Shown here piece by piece: positions 9,058 through 17,517 of a stretch of DNA of 64,000 nucleotides (the stretch's first letter is position 1; every line of letters starts with the position of its first letter). This stretch comes from Saprospiraceae bacterium. GTDB lineage: Bacteria; Bacteroidota; Bacteroidia; Chitinophagales; Saprospiraceae. A model generated the notes under the pieces. It saw only the letters and a program-made list of their open reading frames with translations. It was not told where the DNA came from and did not search any database. Location of the stretch: positions 1 through 64,000 of the forward strand of contig JAGFIW010000234.1 in NCBI GenBank assembly GCA_024103195.1, given 5' to 3'. The position numbers were made by a program, and so were the translations under genes.

Positions 9058-10890
9058 TTATACCTTCTCGTCCTGCGCGTACAATTGATCGATGACGGGC
9101 TGATATTTCTCCAGGATTACCCTTCTTTTCAGTTTGAGGGTCGGCGTGAGCTCCGCATCGCTACCGTCATTTTTTACCGGTTCCCAGGGTTCGGTAATCA
9201 AATGAAATCGTTTGATCTGTTCCCCCCTCCCGAAGTGGGGATTGACGGATTCCACGATCCTGTGGTACTTGTCCACCACCCGTTCATCCGCCAGAAGTTG
9301 CTCCCGTCCGCCCGCGGAAATCCCCTTGTACCGGCACCAATCCATCAGGGCAGACCAGGCGGGTACGATCAGGGCGGCGACATATTTCTTCCCTTCTCCG
9401 AGGACCATCGCCTGGTCTACCAGGAAGGATTCCTTCAGGCGGCTTTCGATCGGGGCCGGCGCTACATATTTTCCGCCGGAGGTTTTCATGAGTTCCTTTT
9501 TCCGGTCGGTAATCTTCAGAAACCTGAGATCGCCCCGTTGTTCCCAGCATCCCACATCGCCCGTACACAACCAGCGTTCGCCATTGATTTCCCGGAAAAC
9601 GCGGGCATTTTCCTCGGGCTTGTTGAAGTATCCTATCATGACATTGGGTCCTTTGACCAGAATTTCCCCCTCTCCCGGGCCGTATTGATCCTCCTCCACC
9701 TCGATCCGCACCTCAATGCCCTCAATAGGGAGACCGACACAACCGATCCGTGACTTGCCCGGGGCGAAATGCGAAAAGGCAATACCGGGAGCGGCTTCTG
9801 TCAGACCGTATCCTTCCCGAACGGGTATTCCGGCATAGGAAAATACCCGGGCGATGGACACCGGGCAAGGGGCAGCACCGGTGATGATGCCCCTGAGTTC
9901 TCCACCCAGCGCCTGTCGCCATTTGCGAAAGACCAGTTTGTCGGCCACCCATTTTTTCACCAGTGACCAACCCGTATAAACCTTGTCATATTCGTAGTCG
10001 GCGGCCTGCCGCAATGCCCAGAAGAACAGCACTCTTTTGACGCCGGAAAGGCCGAGGCCTTTGTTGTAAATGCGCTCATAAACTTTTTCCAAAAGCCGAG
10101 GCACGGTTGTGAAAAAATGGGGGCGAAACGACTTCAGGTCGCCGTCCTCCCCCCCCAATCGGTCCGGGGCACTGAAAAGGGTACTGACACCGGCATACAT
10201 GTAGGCAAAGGAAACGGCGCGTTCGAAAATGTGACAGAGCGGCAGAAAGCTCAGGCTTCGCATCCCCGCTTCGACAGGGATAAGAGGCAATATGGTCAGG
10301 ACATTGAAGACCACATTGTTGTGGCTGAGCATGACCCCTTTCGGAAATCCCGTAGTGCCGGATGTATAAATGATGGTTACCAGATCATCGGGTTTGATCG
10401 TCGGGGTGATGGCCTTAAGGGCAGTGGTATCTTCTTTGCGCAGGTCCTGCCAGAAGGGGATCTCCGGACGTTGGTCCAGGGAGATGAGCAGGGACATCCC
10501 TTCTGTATCCCTGGCGGCCTCGGAAACCTTTTCATAAAGATCCTTGCCCCCGACAAAGGCGGCTTTTGCGCCTGCGTCCCGGAAGATGTACCGGTATTCC
10601 CTGCTGCTGATGGTGGGATAGACAGGGACACCGACAAGCCCGGCCAATTGGCAGGCCAGATCCGCAATCACCCATTCCGGACGATTGATATAGTCAACAA
10701 TGACCACGCGGTCCCCTCTTGTCAATCCCTGTGCGAGGAGCCCGGCGGCCAATTGTTCGGCGTCCCGGATCAACTGGTCGGTCGACCACCATACCACCCC
10801 TTTTTCGGTGGTATATCCGAAAGCGCGTTCCAGGGGATACCGGCTTCGCTGGTATCCCATGAAATCGAAAATCCGAGTGGGGGTCTCCAT
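9058..10890 (-). CDS. Long-chain fatty-acid--CoA ligase (AMP-forming)
   Basis: 610 residues of the ANL adenylating superfamily, closest in layout to bacterial FAA1-type long-chain acyl-CoA synthetases. Visible motifs are the phosphate loop [14 protein letters not shown] (about 173), YGLTEAAPG (about 360), CTGDVG (about 443) and the hinge and catalytic-lysine region [18 protein letters not shown] (about 458-475). The enzyme activates fatty acids to acyl-CoA for beta-oxidation or lipid synthesis, probably in the cytosol at the membrane face. It sits two bases upstream of yifB. Chain-length preference cannot be read from the sequence. Confidence 0.92.
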   Translation of the reverse strand: METPTRIFDFMGYQRSRYPLERAFGYTTEKGVVWWSTDQLIRDAEQLAAGLLAQGLTRGDRVVIVDYINRPEWVIADLACQLAGLVGVPVYPTISSREYRYIFRDAGAKAAFVGGKDLYEKVSEAARDTEGMSLLISLDQRPEIPFWQDLRKEDTTALKAITPTIKPDDLVTIIYTSGTTGFPKGVMLSHNNVVFNVLTILPLIPVEAGMRSLSFLPLCHIFERAVSFAYMYAGVSTLFSAPDRLGGEDGDLKSFRPHFFTTVPRLLEKVYERIYNKGLGLSGVKRVLFFWALRQAADYEYDKVYTGWSLVKKWVADKLVFRKWRQALGGELRGIITGAAPCPVSIARVFSYAGIPVREGYGLTEAAPGIAFSHFAPGKSRIGCVGLPIEGIEVRIEVEEDQYGPGEGEILVKGPNVMIGYFNKPEENARVFREINGERWLCTGDVGCWEQRGDLRFLKITDRKKELMKTSGGKYVAPAPIESRLKESFLVDQAMVLGEGKKYVAALIVPAWSALMDWCRYKGISAGGREQLLADERVVDKYHRIVESVNPHFGRGEQIKRFHLITEPWEPVKNDGSDAELTPTLKLKRRVILEKYQPVIDQLYAQDEKV

Positions 10891-11031
10891 GATCTCGTCC
10901 CGGGTTCAGGCCTGTAAATAACGCCAATTCCGGCGAGATACGCGACAAATGGGCACTTCACGGCCACGCAGAACATGCCCGCCCGGGATGCTTCAACAAA
11001 TAGCGGATGGGACGTCGGGGTCAGGCAAAGG

Positions 11032-11538
11032 TTACTTCCGTACCTTCTCGAGCAGGTCGGCACCCTGTACATTCAGGCTGCGGGACAACCTGGCCACTGT
11101 TCCGAGGTCGATCTCTCCCACCATGGTCAACAAAAGAAAGCGGGAAGGTCCGCCAACCACCATGACCAGTTCCTTGACGCTGGATCCGGATCCCTGGGTA
11201 AAAAACCGCACCTGCTCGCCCTTTTCCCTGAGCGCCATCAGTTCTTCGTATTTGGCGCCGCTCAGGCGGTCACCGCTGGTTTTGAACAGGGCGGTGCCGT
11301 CCTGACCGCTGAGTTGAATGACCCGCATGCCTTTCATCTTGCGGATCATCTGGCGGACGTCTTCTTCCATGGCCAGGTCCTTTTTTTCGGCCATGACTTC
11401 AAACATCCTGGCGCTGATGTAGGCCGAGGTAAACCGCTGGTCCTTGAGGTAGTCCTGGAAATGGCGGTTGATCGCGTCGTCCTGGGCGACAACGCGGATG
11501 GAAATGGTGGCAAAGGCGAGAAGCAACAGGTATTTCAT
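11032..11538 (-). CDS. DUF4252 secreted protein
   Basis: 168 residues. The ATG at 11538 begins a signal peptide (MKYLLLLAFATISIRVVAQ); the longer reading from 11628 overlaps the upstream gene and has no signal sequence. The mature part fits DUF4252, a Bacteroidota family usually encoded beside ECF sigma factors: FEVMAEKKDLAMEEDVRQMI, MKGMRVIQLSG, GGPSRFLLLTMVGEIDLGTV. It is the third gene of a sigma / anti-sigma-like / DUF4252 set, 10 bases after the second. It may act as a sensor or output of that regulon. Its biochemical function is unknown. Confidence 0.8.
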   Translation of the reverse strand: MKYLLLLAFATISIRVVAQDDAINRHFQDYLKDQRFTSAYISARMFEVMAEKKDLAMEEDVRQMIRKMKGMRVIQLSGQDGTALFKTSGDRLSGAKYEELMALREKGEQVRFFTQGSGSSVKELVMVVGGPSRFLLLTMVGEIDLGTVARLSRSLNVQGADLLEKVRK

Positions 11539-11548
11539 TGGAACGGAT

Positions 11549-12046
11549 TTATTGGGTGGAAAAGATGTCGAGTTCCTGAGCGGGAGCAACGGATTCCACG
11601 GTGAGGGTCTGTCCCTGGTCCATGGCACCGGAAACCAGGCTCAACGCTGCGACAAACTGTTGATAGGCCTCTTCGGGATCATCCCAGGTATCCGCCATCA
11701 GGGATTCTTCCCGGGAGGACATGTGTTCCCGGTTCAGCAACCACCAACCGGCGGTCACGATCAGGAGAACGGCGGCGGCATAGGCAAGTATCCGGCGGAG
11801 GGGTATCACTCTTCCCGTCGCTTCGGCAGGAAGACGCTGCATGACCCGGTTTTCAAAGTCAGGGGACAGGGACAGGGCAGAGCCGGATTCTTTCCAGTCA
11901 AAGAGGGACCGCCACTCGAGGTGTTCGTCCGCTACCTCCCCCGAACGGAAATAAGCCGTCAGACGGCGTTCTTCCTCGACGGAAGTCTCGGCCGAAAAAT
12001 ACTTCTCGAGCAGCCGGGAAATCTGGGCAGGTGGTTCAACGGACAT
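11549..12046 (-). CDS. Membrane-anchored anti-sigma-like protein
   Basis: 165 residues. The N-terminal cytosolic part (ISRLLEKYFSAETSVEEERRL) resembles the zinc-finger-less N-termini of Bacteroidota anti-sigma proteins. One transmembrane helix lies at about 84-101 (ILAYAAAVLLIVTAGWWLL). A periplasmic tail follows that is rich in Asp and Glu. The start overlaps the end of the sigma-factor gene by 11 bases, which suggests translational coupling. I infer that it holds the sigma factor at the membrane until a signal arrives. No catalytic motif is visible. Confidence 0.7.
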   Translation of the reverse strand: MSVEPPAQISRLLEKYFSAETSVEEERRLTAYFRSGEVADEHLEWRSLFDWKESGSALSLSPDFENRVMQRLPAEATGRVIPLRRILAYAAAVLLIVTAGWWLLNREHMSSREESLMADTWDDPEEAYQQFVAALSLVSGAMDQGQTLTVESVAPAQELDIFSTQ

Positions 12047-12548
12047 GGTGTTGCAATTTGACTTTCAGGTGTTGGCGGGCACGAAACAACTCCGACTTGA
12101 CCATGGCCAGCGAAAGCCCAAGGATTTCTCCAATCTGGTCATAGGTCATCTCCTCGATTTCGCGGAGGTGCAGGACAAGTTGCTGCCGCTGCGAAAGGGT
12201 TTTGATCGCGGCCTGCACCTTGCGTACCGTTTCACTGGCTTCCATCTGGCGATCCGCCTGAATCAGGTCTCCGGCAGGGGGCATTACATCGCTGATGTCC
12301 GCGTGCTTTTGATCGCGGCCCTTCAGATGATTGAGCGACAGGTTGCGGGTCATGGTCATGCAATAAGCCTCCGGTTTTTCGAGTCCGGCCAATTCTTGGC
12401 GCTTTTTCCAGATGCGGAGAAATACTTCCTGGACGATATCTTCTGCCACCATGGGGTCATGAACAAACTTCAGGGCAAAGCGGTACAACTTGTTTTGCAA
12501 CGGTAAATAAATCCGGCGGAAGTCTTCCGTATCCATGTGGTGGACCAT
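12036..12548 (-). CDS. RNA polymerase ECF sigma-70 factor
   Basis: 170 residues with both ECF regions. Region 2 shows LYRFALKFVHDPMVAEDIVQ and EVFLRIWKKR. Region 4 shows LSQRQQLVLHLREIEEMTYD followed by the helix-turn-helix QIGEILGLSLAMVKSELFRA. The ATG at 12548 was kept; a second ATG four codons in would serve as well. It heads an operon with the anti-sigma-like and DUF4252 genes and is divergent from the PAP2-like gene. The minus strand reads TAACTTTC at about 12561-12568, a possible weak promoter. Target genes are unknown; autoregulation is typical of the class. Confidence 0.92.
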   Translation of the reverse strand: MVHHMDTEDFRRIYLPLQNKLYRFALKFVHDPMVAEDIVQEVFLRIWKKRQELAGLEKPEAYCMTMTRNLSLNHLKGRDQKHADISDVMPPAGDLIQADRQMEASETVRKVQAAIKTLSQRQQLVLHLREIEEMTYDQIGEILGLSLAMVKSELFRARQHLKVKLQHHVR

Positions 12549-12638
12549 TGAGCGGGCGGAAAGTTACAGCCTGGCGCCGTCTTTCTGTAGGACAATCCCT
12601 CCAACAAGGGAAAATCCCCGCGGACTACACCGTGTCAT

Positions 12639-12646
12639 TACCTTTG
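12639..12646 (+). promoter_or_regulatory. TAnnTTTG promoter of the PAP2-like gene
   Basis: TACCTTTG ends five bases before the ATG at 12651. This is an exact Bacteroidota -7 element, so the transcript would be nearly leaderless. Confidence 0.5.
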
Positions 12647-12650
12647 GGTC

Positions 12651-13328
12651 ATGAAGGAATGGAAGCTGGGCGCCACCGCTGTTTCCGTGATTTTTCACCC
12701 GCTTGGAGTGCCTACCCTGGCCCTGGTGTTTCTGCTCTGGGCCAACCCTTATGCTTTTGGCGTGAACCGGATCGGGGAAAAATGGCAACTGGTCTTTACC
12801 GTCGCGGTGCTCACGATGGTCATCCCGGCCATTTCCGTGTTGTTGATGCGTCTTCTGCACCTGGTGGAGGATTTGCGGGTGAGCGAACGCATGCAACGGA
12901 TCGGACCCTATATAGCAAGCGGTATTTTCTACTCCTGGCTTTCCCGCAACCTGCTGGCCAGTGATGACGTTCCGATCGTGTTTACCGCCATATCCCTGGG
13001 ATGCACCGTTGCGATTTTCCTGTGTTTCGTCATCAACGTACAATTCAAGATCAGCCTCCATACCGTAGGTGCGTCGGCGATGACCGCCATCTTCCTGTTG
13101 TTGTGGATGCATTATCCTTATGCCAATGCGGTCGTGTCGATACCCGGTTGGGGCGCCGTTCGCATCAGCGTAATGACCATGATTTTCCTGTCGGTGCTGG
13201 TGGCCGGCCTGGTAGGTACGGCCAGATTGATCCTGGACATCCACCGGCCTTCCGAAGTTTATTGGGGGTACGCAGCCGGATTCATTTCACCATTCCTCGG
13301 TCTGCATCTCGCCCGCATCCTGGGTTAA
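12651..13328 (+). CDS. PAP2-like phosphatase-family membrane protein
   Basis: 225 residues with about six hydrophobic helices. The second half holds a PAP2-like arrangement: FKISLHTVGASAM (the K...H-x2-G-A part) and GLVGTARLILDIHRPSEVYW followed by GYAAGF (the R...H-x4-V-x2-G part). Known members hydrolyse lipid phosphates such as phosphatidic acid or undecaprenyl pyrophosphate at the membrane. The first signature motif is weak, so catalytic activity is uncertain. It is followed after 13 bases by mtgA, so a cell-wall lipid-carrier role is an attractive inference. Confidence 0.75.
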   Translation: MKEWKLGATAVSVIFHPLGVPTLALVFLLWANPYAFGVNRIGEKWQLVFTVAVLTMVIPAISVLLMRLLHLVEDLRVSERMQRIGPYIASGIFYSWLSRNLLASDDVPIVFTAISLGCTVAIFLCFVINVQFKISLHTVGASAMTAIFLLLWMHYPYANAVVSIPGWGAVRISVMTMIFLSVLVAGLVGTARLILDIHRPSEVYWGYAAGFISPFLGLHLARILG

Positions 13329-13341
13329 TCCTTTGACAAAT

Positions 13342-14148
13342 ATGGCCGCCGAATCCTCCCCCAAAATCAACCGGACACACGAGCGGGTACGGGTCGCCTT
13401 CTGGTGGTTCATCCAGCGGATTGCCGGCAGTTTCCGGGGCAAGCCATGGTGGCGCAAAGGATTGGCTGCCCTGTTCTGGGGCGGTTTCTTTTTCGCCTTC
13501 CTGAGTATCGCCATCACGATGGTTTATGCCGTGGTGCCGGTGTGGATCACCCCGCTGATGGTCATCCGTTCCGTACAGGGCATTCGTGCCGACAAAAAGG
13601 AACTTTGGGACAAGCACTGGGTACCGGGATCTGCGATTTCGTCCCACCTCAAACTGGCAGTAATCTGTGCGGAGGACCAGAATTACCTGAAGCACAGCGG
13701 ATTTGATCTGGGCGCCATCGAAAAGGCTATCAAGCACAACAAACGCTCCAAGCGAAAGCGGGGTGCCAGTACCATTTCCCAGCAGACCGCCAAGAATGTT
13801 TTTCTTTGGCCGGGACGATCGTGGATACGAAAGGGCCTGGAGGTTTGGTTTACTGCCTTGATCGAGTTGTTCTGGAGCAAGAAGCGCATCATGACGGTTT
13901 ACCTCAATGTGGTGGAACTGGGCCCCGGCGTGTACGGCGCGGAAGCGGCCTCCAAGCGGTTTTTCCGGAAGACGGCGGCCCGTATCGCGCCGTCGGAGGC
14001 GGCCTTGCTGGCGGCGGTTTTACCCAGTCCGTTGCGCTATTCCGCCCAACGCCCGGGACCCTGGGTGAGGGAGCGGCAGTCCTGGGTATTGCGCCAGATG
14101 CGTCTGTTTGGCGGCACATCTTACCTGAAAAGCCATCCGGAATGGTAA
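13342..14148 (+). CDS. mtgA: Monofunctional biosynthetic peptidoglycan transglycosylase
   Basis: 268 residues, glycosyltransferase family 51. The ATG at 13342 is preferred over the TTG three codons upstream. A membrane anchor lies at about 40-65 (KGLAALFWGGFFFAFLSIAI). The catalytic domain carries AVICAEDQNYLKHSGFD (general-base Glu), RGASTISQQTAKNVFLW, KKRIMTVYLNVVELGPGVYG and AEAASKRFF. It polymerises lipid II into glycan strands at the periplasmic face of the inner membrane. There is no transpeptidase domain, which separates it from class A PBPs. It lies between the PAP2-like gene and pth in one direction. Confidence 0.95.
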   Translation: MAAESSPKINRTHERVRVAFWWFIQRIAGSFRGKPWWRKGLAALFWGGFFFAFLSIAITMVYAVVPVWITPLMVIRSVQGIRADKKELWDKHWVPGSAISSHLKLAVICAEDQNYLKHSGFDLGAIEKAIKHNKRSKRKRGASTISQQTAKNVFLWPGRSWIRKGLEVWFTALIELFWSKKRIMTVYLNVVELGPGVYGAEAASKRFFRKTAARIAPSEAALLAAVLPSPLRYSAQRPGPWVRERQSWVLRQMRLFGGTSYLKSHPEW

Positions 14149-14160
14149 GGACCGACAACC

Positions 14161-14168
14161 TACCTTTG
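14161..14168 (+). promoter_or_regulatory. TAnnTTTG promoter of pth
   Basis: TACCTTTG is found eight bases before the pth ATG (14177). It lies after the mtgA stop (14148), so pth can be transcribed on its own from a nearly leaderless mRNA. Confidence 0.5.
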
Positions 14169-14176
14169 CTCCCGGC

Positions 14177-14737
14177 ATGAAATACCTCATCGCCGGATTG
14201 GGCAACATAGGCCGGGATTATGAAGGTACCCGCCACAATATCGGATTTGATGTGGTCGACCATCTGGCCCGGACCAGCCAGACGGAGTTTGCCCTCGACC
14301 AACATGCCCATGTGGCCAAAATGAAATACAGGAGCCGTACGCTGGTGCTGATCAAGCCGACGACCTACATGAACCTGAGCGGCAAAGCCGTACGATTTTG
14401 GATGCAAAAGGAGAACATTCCCCTTGAAAATCTGCTGGTGGTCGTGGATGATCTCAACCTGCCCCTGGGACGTCTGCGGTTGAGAGGCAAGGGTTCAGAC
14501 GGAGGACACAACGGTCTCAAAAACATAGACCAGATCCTGGGAAGGAATGATTATGCCCGTTTGCGGGTAGGTATAGGCAATGACTTCGGCACGGGCCGGC
14601 AGGTGCAATATGTCCTGGGACCCTGGTCGGAAAGTGAGCGGGCCGAATTGCCGGGCGTTCTGGATCGGGCTGTAGAGGGGATTCATTTGTTTGCCACTAT
14701 CGGGCTGGCCCGGGCCATGAATGTGGTGAATACCTGA
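14177..14737 (+). CDS. pth: Peptidyl-tRNA hydrolase
   Basis: 186 residues, the usual length. The family motifs are GLGNIGRDYEGTRHNIGFD (catalytic His in TRHNIG), LIKPTTYMNLSGKAV, VVVDDLNLPLGRLRLRGKG and GGHNGLKNIDQILG. The enzyme cleaves peptidyl-tRNA that drops off stalled ribosomes, recycling tRNA in the cytosol. It is normally essential. Nothing unusual was seen in the sequence. Confidence 0.97.
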   Translation: MKYLIAGLGNIGRDYEGTRHNIGFDVVDHLARTSQTEFALDQHAHVAKMKYRSRTLVLIKPTTYMNLSGKAVRFWMQKENIPLENLLVVVDDLNLPLGRLRLRGKGSDGGHNGLKNIDQILGRNDYARLRVGIGNDFGTGRQVQYVLGPWSESERAELPGVLDRAVEGIHLFATIGLARAMNVVNT

Positions 14738-14826
14738 AAGCGGTATCAGTTTCACCCATGATGCGCGTCATCGTTCCGACTCCCGCAAAGCCGGAATTTT
14801 GAAGTACTTCCCATCCTGTACTTCGC

Positions 14827-17204
14827 ATGAACGAGAACGCCCTGATTCTTCCGTTTGATCAATTGGACCTGACCGCCATCGCCGAGGTGGGGGGCAAGAA
14901 CGCTTCGCTCGGTGAGATGCATCAGCGTCTCAAGGCTTTGGGCATCCGGGTGCCTTCCGGATTTGCCATTACGGCCGAGGCTTACCGGATGTTGCTGGAG
15001 GAAAACGGGATTGGCCCGTCTTTGGCCGGGTTGTTGGAACAACTGGACATGCCATCGCTGTCCAACCTGGCGGAAACCGGGGCGGCATGCCGCAAGCTGC
15101 TGGCTGGTTGTCAACTGCCCGGAGCGGTAGCCCGGGCTTTGGATGACGCCCTGGAAAGGCTGGATCCGGAAGGACAAATGGCATTCGCCATCCGGAGCAG
15201 TGCGACGGCGGAAGACTTGCCGGATGCCAGTTTTGCCGGGCAGCTGATTCCTTTCTGAATGTCCGGGGCCGTCCGGCCATTCATCGGGCCGTTCTCCGCT
15301 GCTATGTCTCCCTCTTCAATGACAGGGCGATCAAATACCGCACGGATCACGGAAATGATCATATGCAGGTCGACTTGTCCGTTGGCGTCCAGGAAATGGT
15401 GAGGTCGGATATCGGTTCGTCCGGCGTGGCCTTTACCATTGATCCGGAGACCGGATTTGGAGGGGTTATCTATGTCACTGCTGCGTGGGGTTTGGGCGAG
15501 TATGTCGTACAGGGTGTGGTCAATCCGGATGAATTCTATCTCTTCAAAACCGCGCTTGATTCCGGTCATCGTGCCCTGATCCGGCGTCGGCTGGGTGTCA
15601 AGGACCAGAAACTGATGCTGGGCGGAGACGAGCATCATCCTGTTGTCCATCAGGAAACCAGTGCCTGGGAGCGGGGACACTTTGCCTTAAGCGCAGAAGA
15701 GGCCGAATTGCTCGGGAGGTGGTGTTTGGCTATCGAGCGGCATTACGGGCGGCCCATGGATATCGAATGGGCCAAATGCGGCAAGTCGGGTATATTGTAC
15801 ATCCTTCAGGCCCGACCTGAAACCGTCCATCGGCCTGGCAGGCCATTATTTGTCAAGGAGTATCGGCTGAAGACGGCGGCAAGTCCCCTTTGCCGGGGCA
15901 AAGCGGTCGGACGGGCCATTGCCAGTGGCCCGGTGCTTATCATCCAATCCCTGGCGGATGGCTTCAAGGTCCGGGAGGGAGATATCCTTGTGGCGAAAAT
16001 CACCAATCCCGACTGGAATGCCCTGCTCCGGAAAGCCGTCTGTATAGTGACCGACCAGGGTGGACGCACCAGCCATGCCACCATAGTGGCCAGGGAACTG
16101 GGCATTCACGCCGTTGTCGGGACCGGAAACGCTACATCCCGACTGCATGACGGACAAATGGTCACTGTGGCCTGTACGGGCGGGGATGAGGGCCAGGTAT
16201 ATGCAGGTGCTTTGGAGTGGGAGGAGTCGCAGGTAGACCTGGATCCGGTCCTGCCCAAGCGGGTCAAACCTATGTTCATCCTGGCCGATCCGGACAGGGC
16301 ATTCCTCCTGGCGGGATATCCGGTGGCAGGCGTAGGCTTGTTGCGGATGGAATTCATTATTTCCAGAGAAATCCGGATTCACCCCATGGCCCTCATCCGG
16401 TATGAAGATTTACCGGACGGTTCGGAAAAAGCAGCCATTCAGGGGATCACCAGCGCCTATCCGGACAAGGCGATGTTTTTTGTCGAGCAACTGGCGGGTT
16501 CCGTGGCCATGGTGGCCGCTGCCTTTTTTCCGAGGGAGGTGATTGTGCGGATGAGTGATTTTAAATCCAATGAGTATGCCCAGCTGCTCGGAGGTGCCTG
16601 GTTTGAGCCCGATGAGGAAAATCCGATGATCGGATTTCGCGGAGCATCCCGCTATTACCATGACAAGTACCGGGCCGGCTTCGGCCTGGAGTGTGAGGCG
16701 ATCCGGATGGTGAGGGATGACATGGGCCTTACGAATGTCAAAGTGATGATCCCGTTTTGCCGTACGGTGGAGGAAGGCCAAAAAGTGTTGGAGGTCATGG
16801 AGCAATATGGTTTGAAGAGAGGCCAAAACGGATTGAAGGTCTATGTCATGGTCGAGCTCCCCGCCAATGTGATCCGCGCGGATGCCTTCGCCGCGCTTTT
16901 CGACGGCTTTTCCATCGGCACCAATGACCTCACCCAATTGACCCTGGGCCTGGATCGGGACTCGGCTTTGGTGAGCGATTTGTTTGACGAAGAGGATCCG
17001 GCGGTGAGTGACCTGATTATCCGGGCCATCCACGCTGCCAAAAAGAGGGGTATCCCGATAGGACTTTGTGGCCAGGCGCCCAGTGACCGTCCGGGTTTCG
17101 TGAGGCTTCTAGTCAGGGAGGGCATTGACAGTATATCCTTCACGCCGGATGCCCTGTTGAACGGGATCCTCCTGATGGAAGAGGCGGAACGGGACTTTTC
17201 CTGA
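14827..17204 (+). pseudogene. ppsA: Phosphoenolpyruvate synthase, split by a one-base frameshift near 15245
   Basis: Two pieces join into one 792-residue PEP synthase if one base is added. The first frame (14827-15258) has VGGKNASLGEMHQRL, VPSGFAITAEAY and AIRSSATAEDLPDASFAGQ, then ends early in LIPF-stop. Shifting frame at about 15245 gives DSFLNVRGRPAIHRAVLRCY and runs without a stop to 17204. The second part has the swivelling domain with the phospho-His (TDQGGRTSHATIVARELG, about residue 412). The PEP-binding TIM barrel follows, with GFRGASRYY, SIGTNDLTQLTLGLDRDS and the catalytic Cys in LCGQAPSD (about 747). The enzyme makes PEP from pyruvate and ATP for gluconeogenesis. The lesion is a single deletion outside a homopolymer, and the rest is well conserved, so either a recent mutation or a sequence error is possible. 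Confidence 0.85.
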
Positions 17205-17258
17205 ACCGGATGTGGAAAACTTTTTCCCTCCATGATCCGGAGATTCCGTCCCCCATGT

Positions 17259-17266
17259 TACATTTG
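17259..17266 (+). promoter_or_regulatory. TAnnTTTG box without a downstream protein gene
   Basis: TACATTTG matches the Bacteroidota -7 element exactly and lies just 5' of the structured stretch 17281-17441. No good -33 TTTG was found, so the support is modest. Confidence 0.35.
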
Positions 17267-17450
17267 TTCGGTTTTCATCTGAAAACTCCCCACCCCAAAA
17301 ACCGACCTGGAACGATCGTGTGCCGTAGTCATCCGGCAGACCGGGTTCGGGGGTGGTCAAGGATTCCTCCCAATCTGTTTGACGTCTGCCAAGGAAAGAC
17401 TCCCGGCCACCAGGCCAAAGGAGAAACGCGTTTATAATCCTATGACGTCA

Positions 17451-17480
17451 AAACAGGTTGCCCGTACGGGCAGCCTGTTT
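17451..17480. terminator. Hairpin terminator between the ppsA side and bamA
   Basis: AAACAGG-T-TGCCCGT pairs with ACGGGCA-G-CCTGTTT, a long stem with one mismatch and T-runs on both strands. It can end transcripts in both directions: bamA on the minus strand (corrected stop 17518-17520) and the candidate RNA on the plus strand. Confidence 0.7.
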
Positions 17481-17517
17481 ATGTTTGGGTGAATGGCCAT
17501 TCAGGCGAGGGCAGACA

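Larger units (their letters stand above)
17205..17517 (+). ncRNA. Structured non-coding stretch between ppsA and bamA; candidate small RNA
   Basis: This 313-base gap has no convincing protein gene. A TACATTTG box at 17259-17266 could start a plus-strand transcript that ends at the hairpin 17451-17480. The predicted RNA folds well by eye. CCACCCC (17290-17296) pairs perfectly with GGGGTGG (17350-17356). Within it, CGACCTGG (17303-17310) pairs with CCGGGTTCG (17341-17349) with one bulge and one wobble. TGCCG (17321-17325) with CGGCA (17334-17338) closes the tip. A second domain is closed by AGGATT (17360-17365) and AATCCT (17436-17441) and holds CTCC-GGCC-loop-GGCC-GGAG (17400-17423). I cannot assign it to a known RNA family; 6S-like RNA was considered but not shown. 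Confidence 0.45.

Noticed and set aside
9085-10917. Long plus-strand frames opposite the acyl-CoA ligase
   Set aside because: They are antisense shadows of a clearly recognised gene in GC-rich DNA; the same applies to long antisense frames over yifB, bamA, aspS, hmgA, parC and the MFS gene.
17210-17437. 75-codon plus-strand frame after ppsA
   Set aside because: No family resemblance, biased composition, and it coincides with strong RNA helices. A structured non-coding stretch explains it better.
17205-17517. RNase P, SRP RNA or a known riboswitch in the ppsA-bamA gap
   Set aside because: None of the conserved cores I know for these RNAs were visible. 6S RNA could not be excluded by eye.
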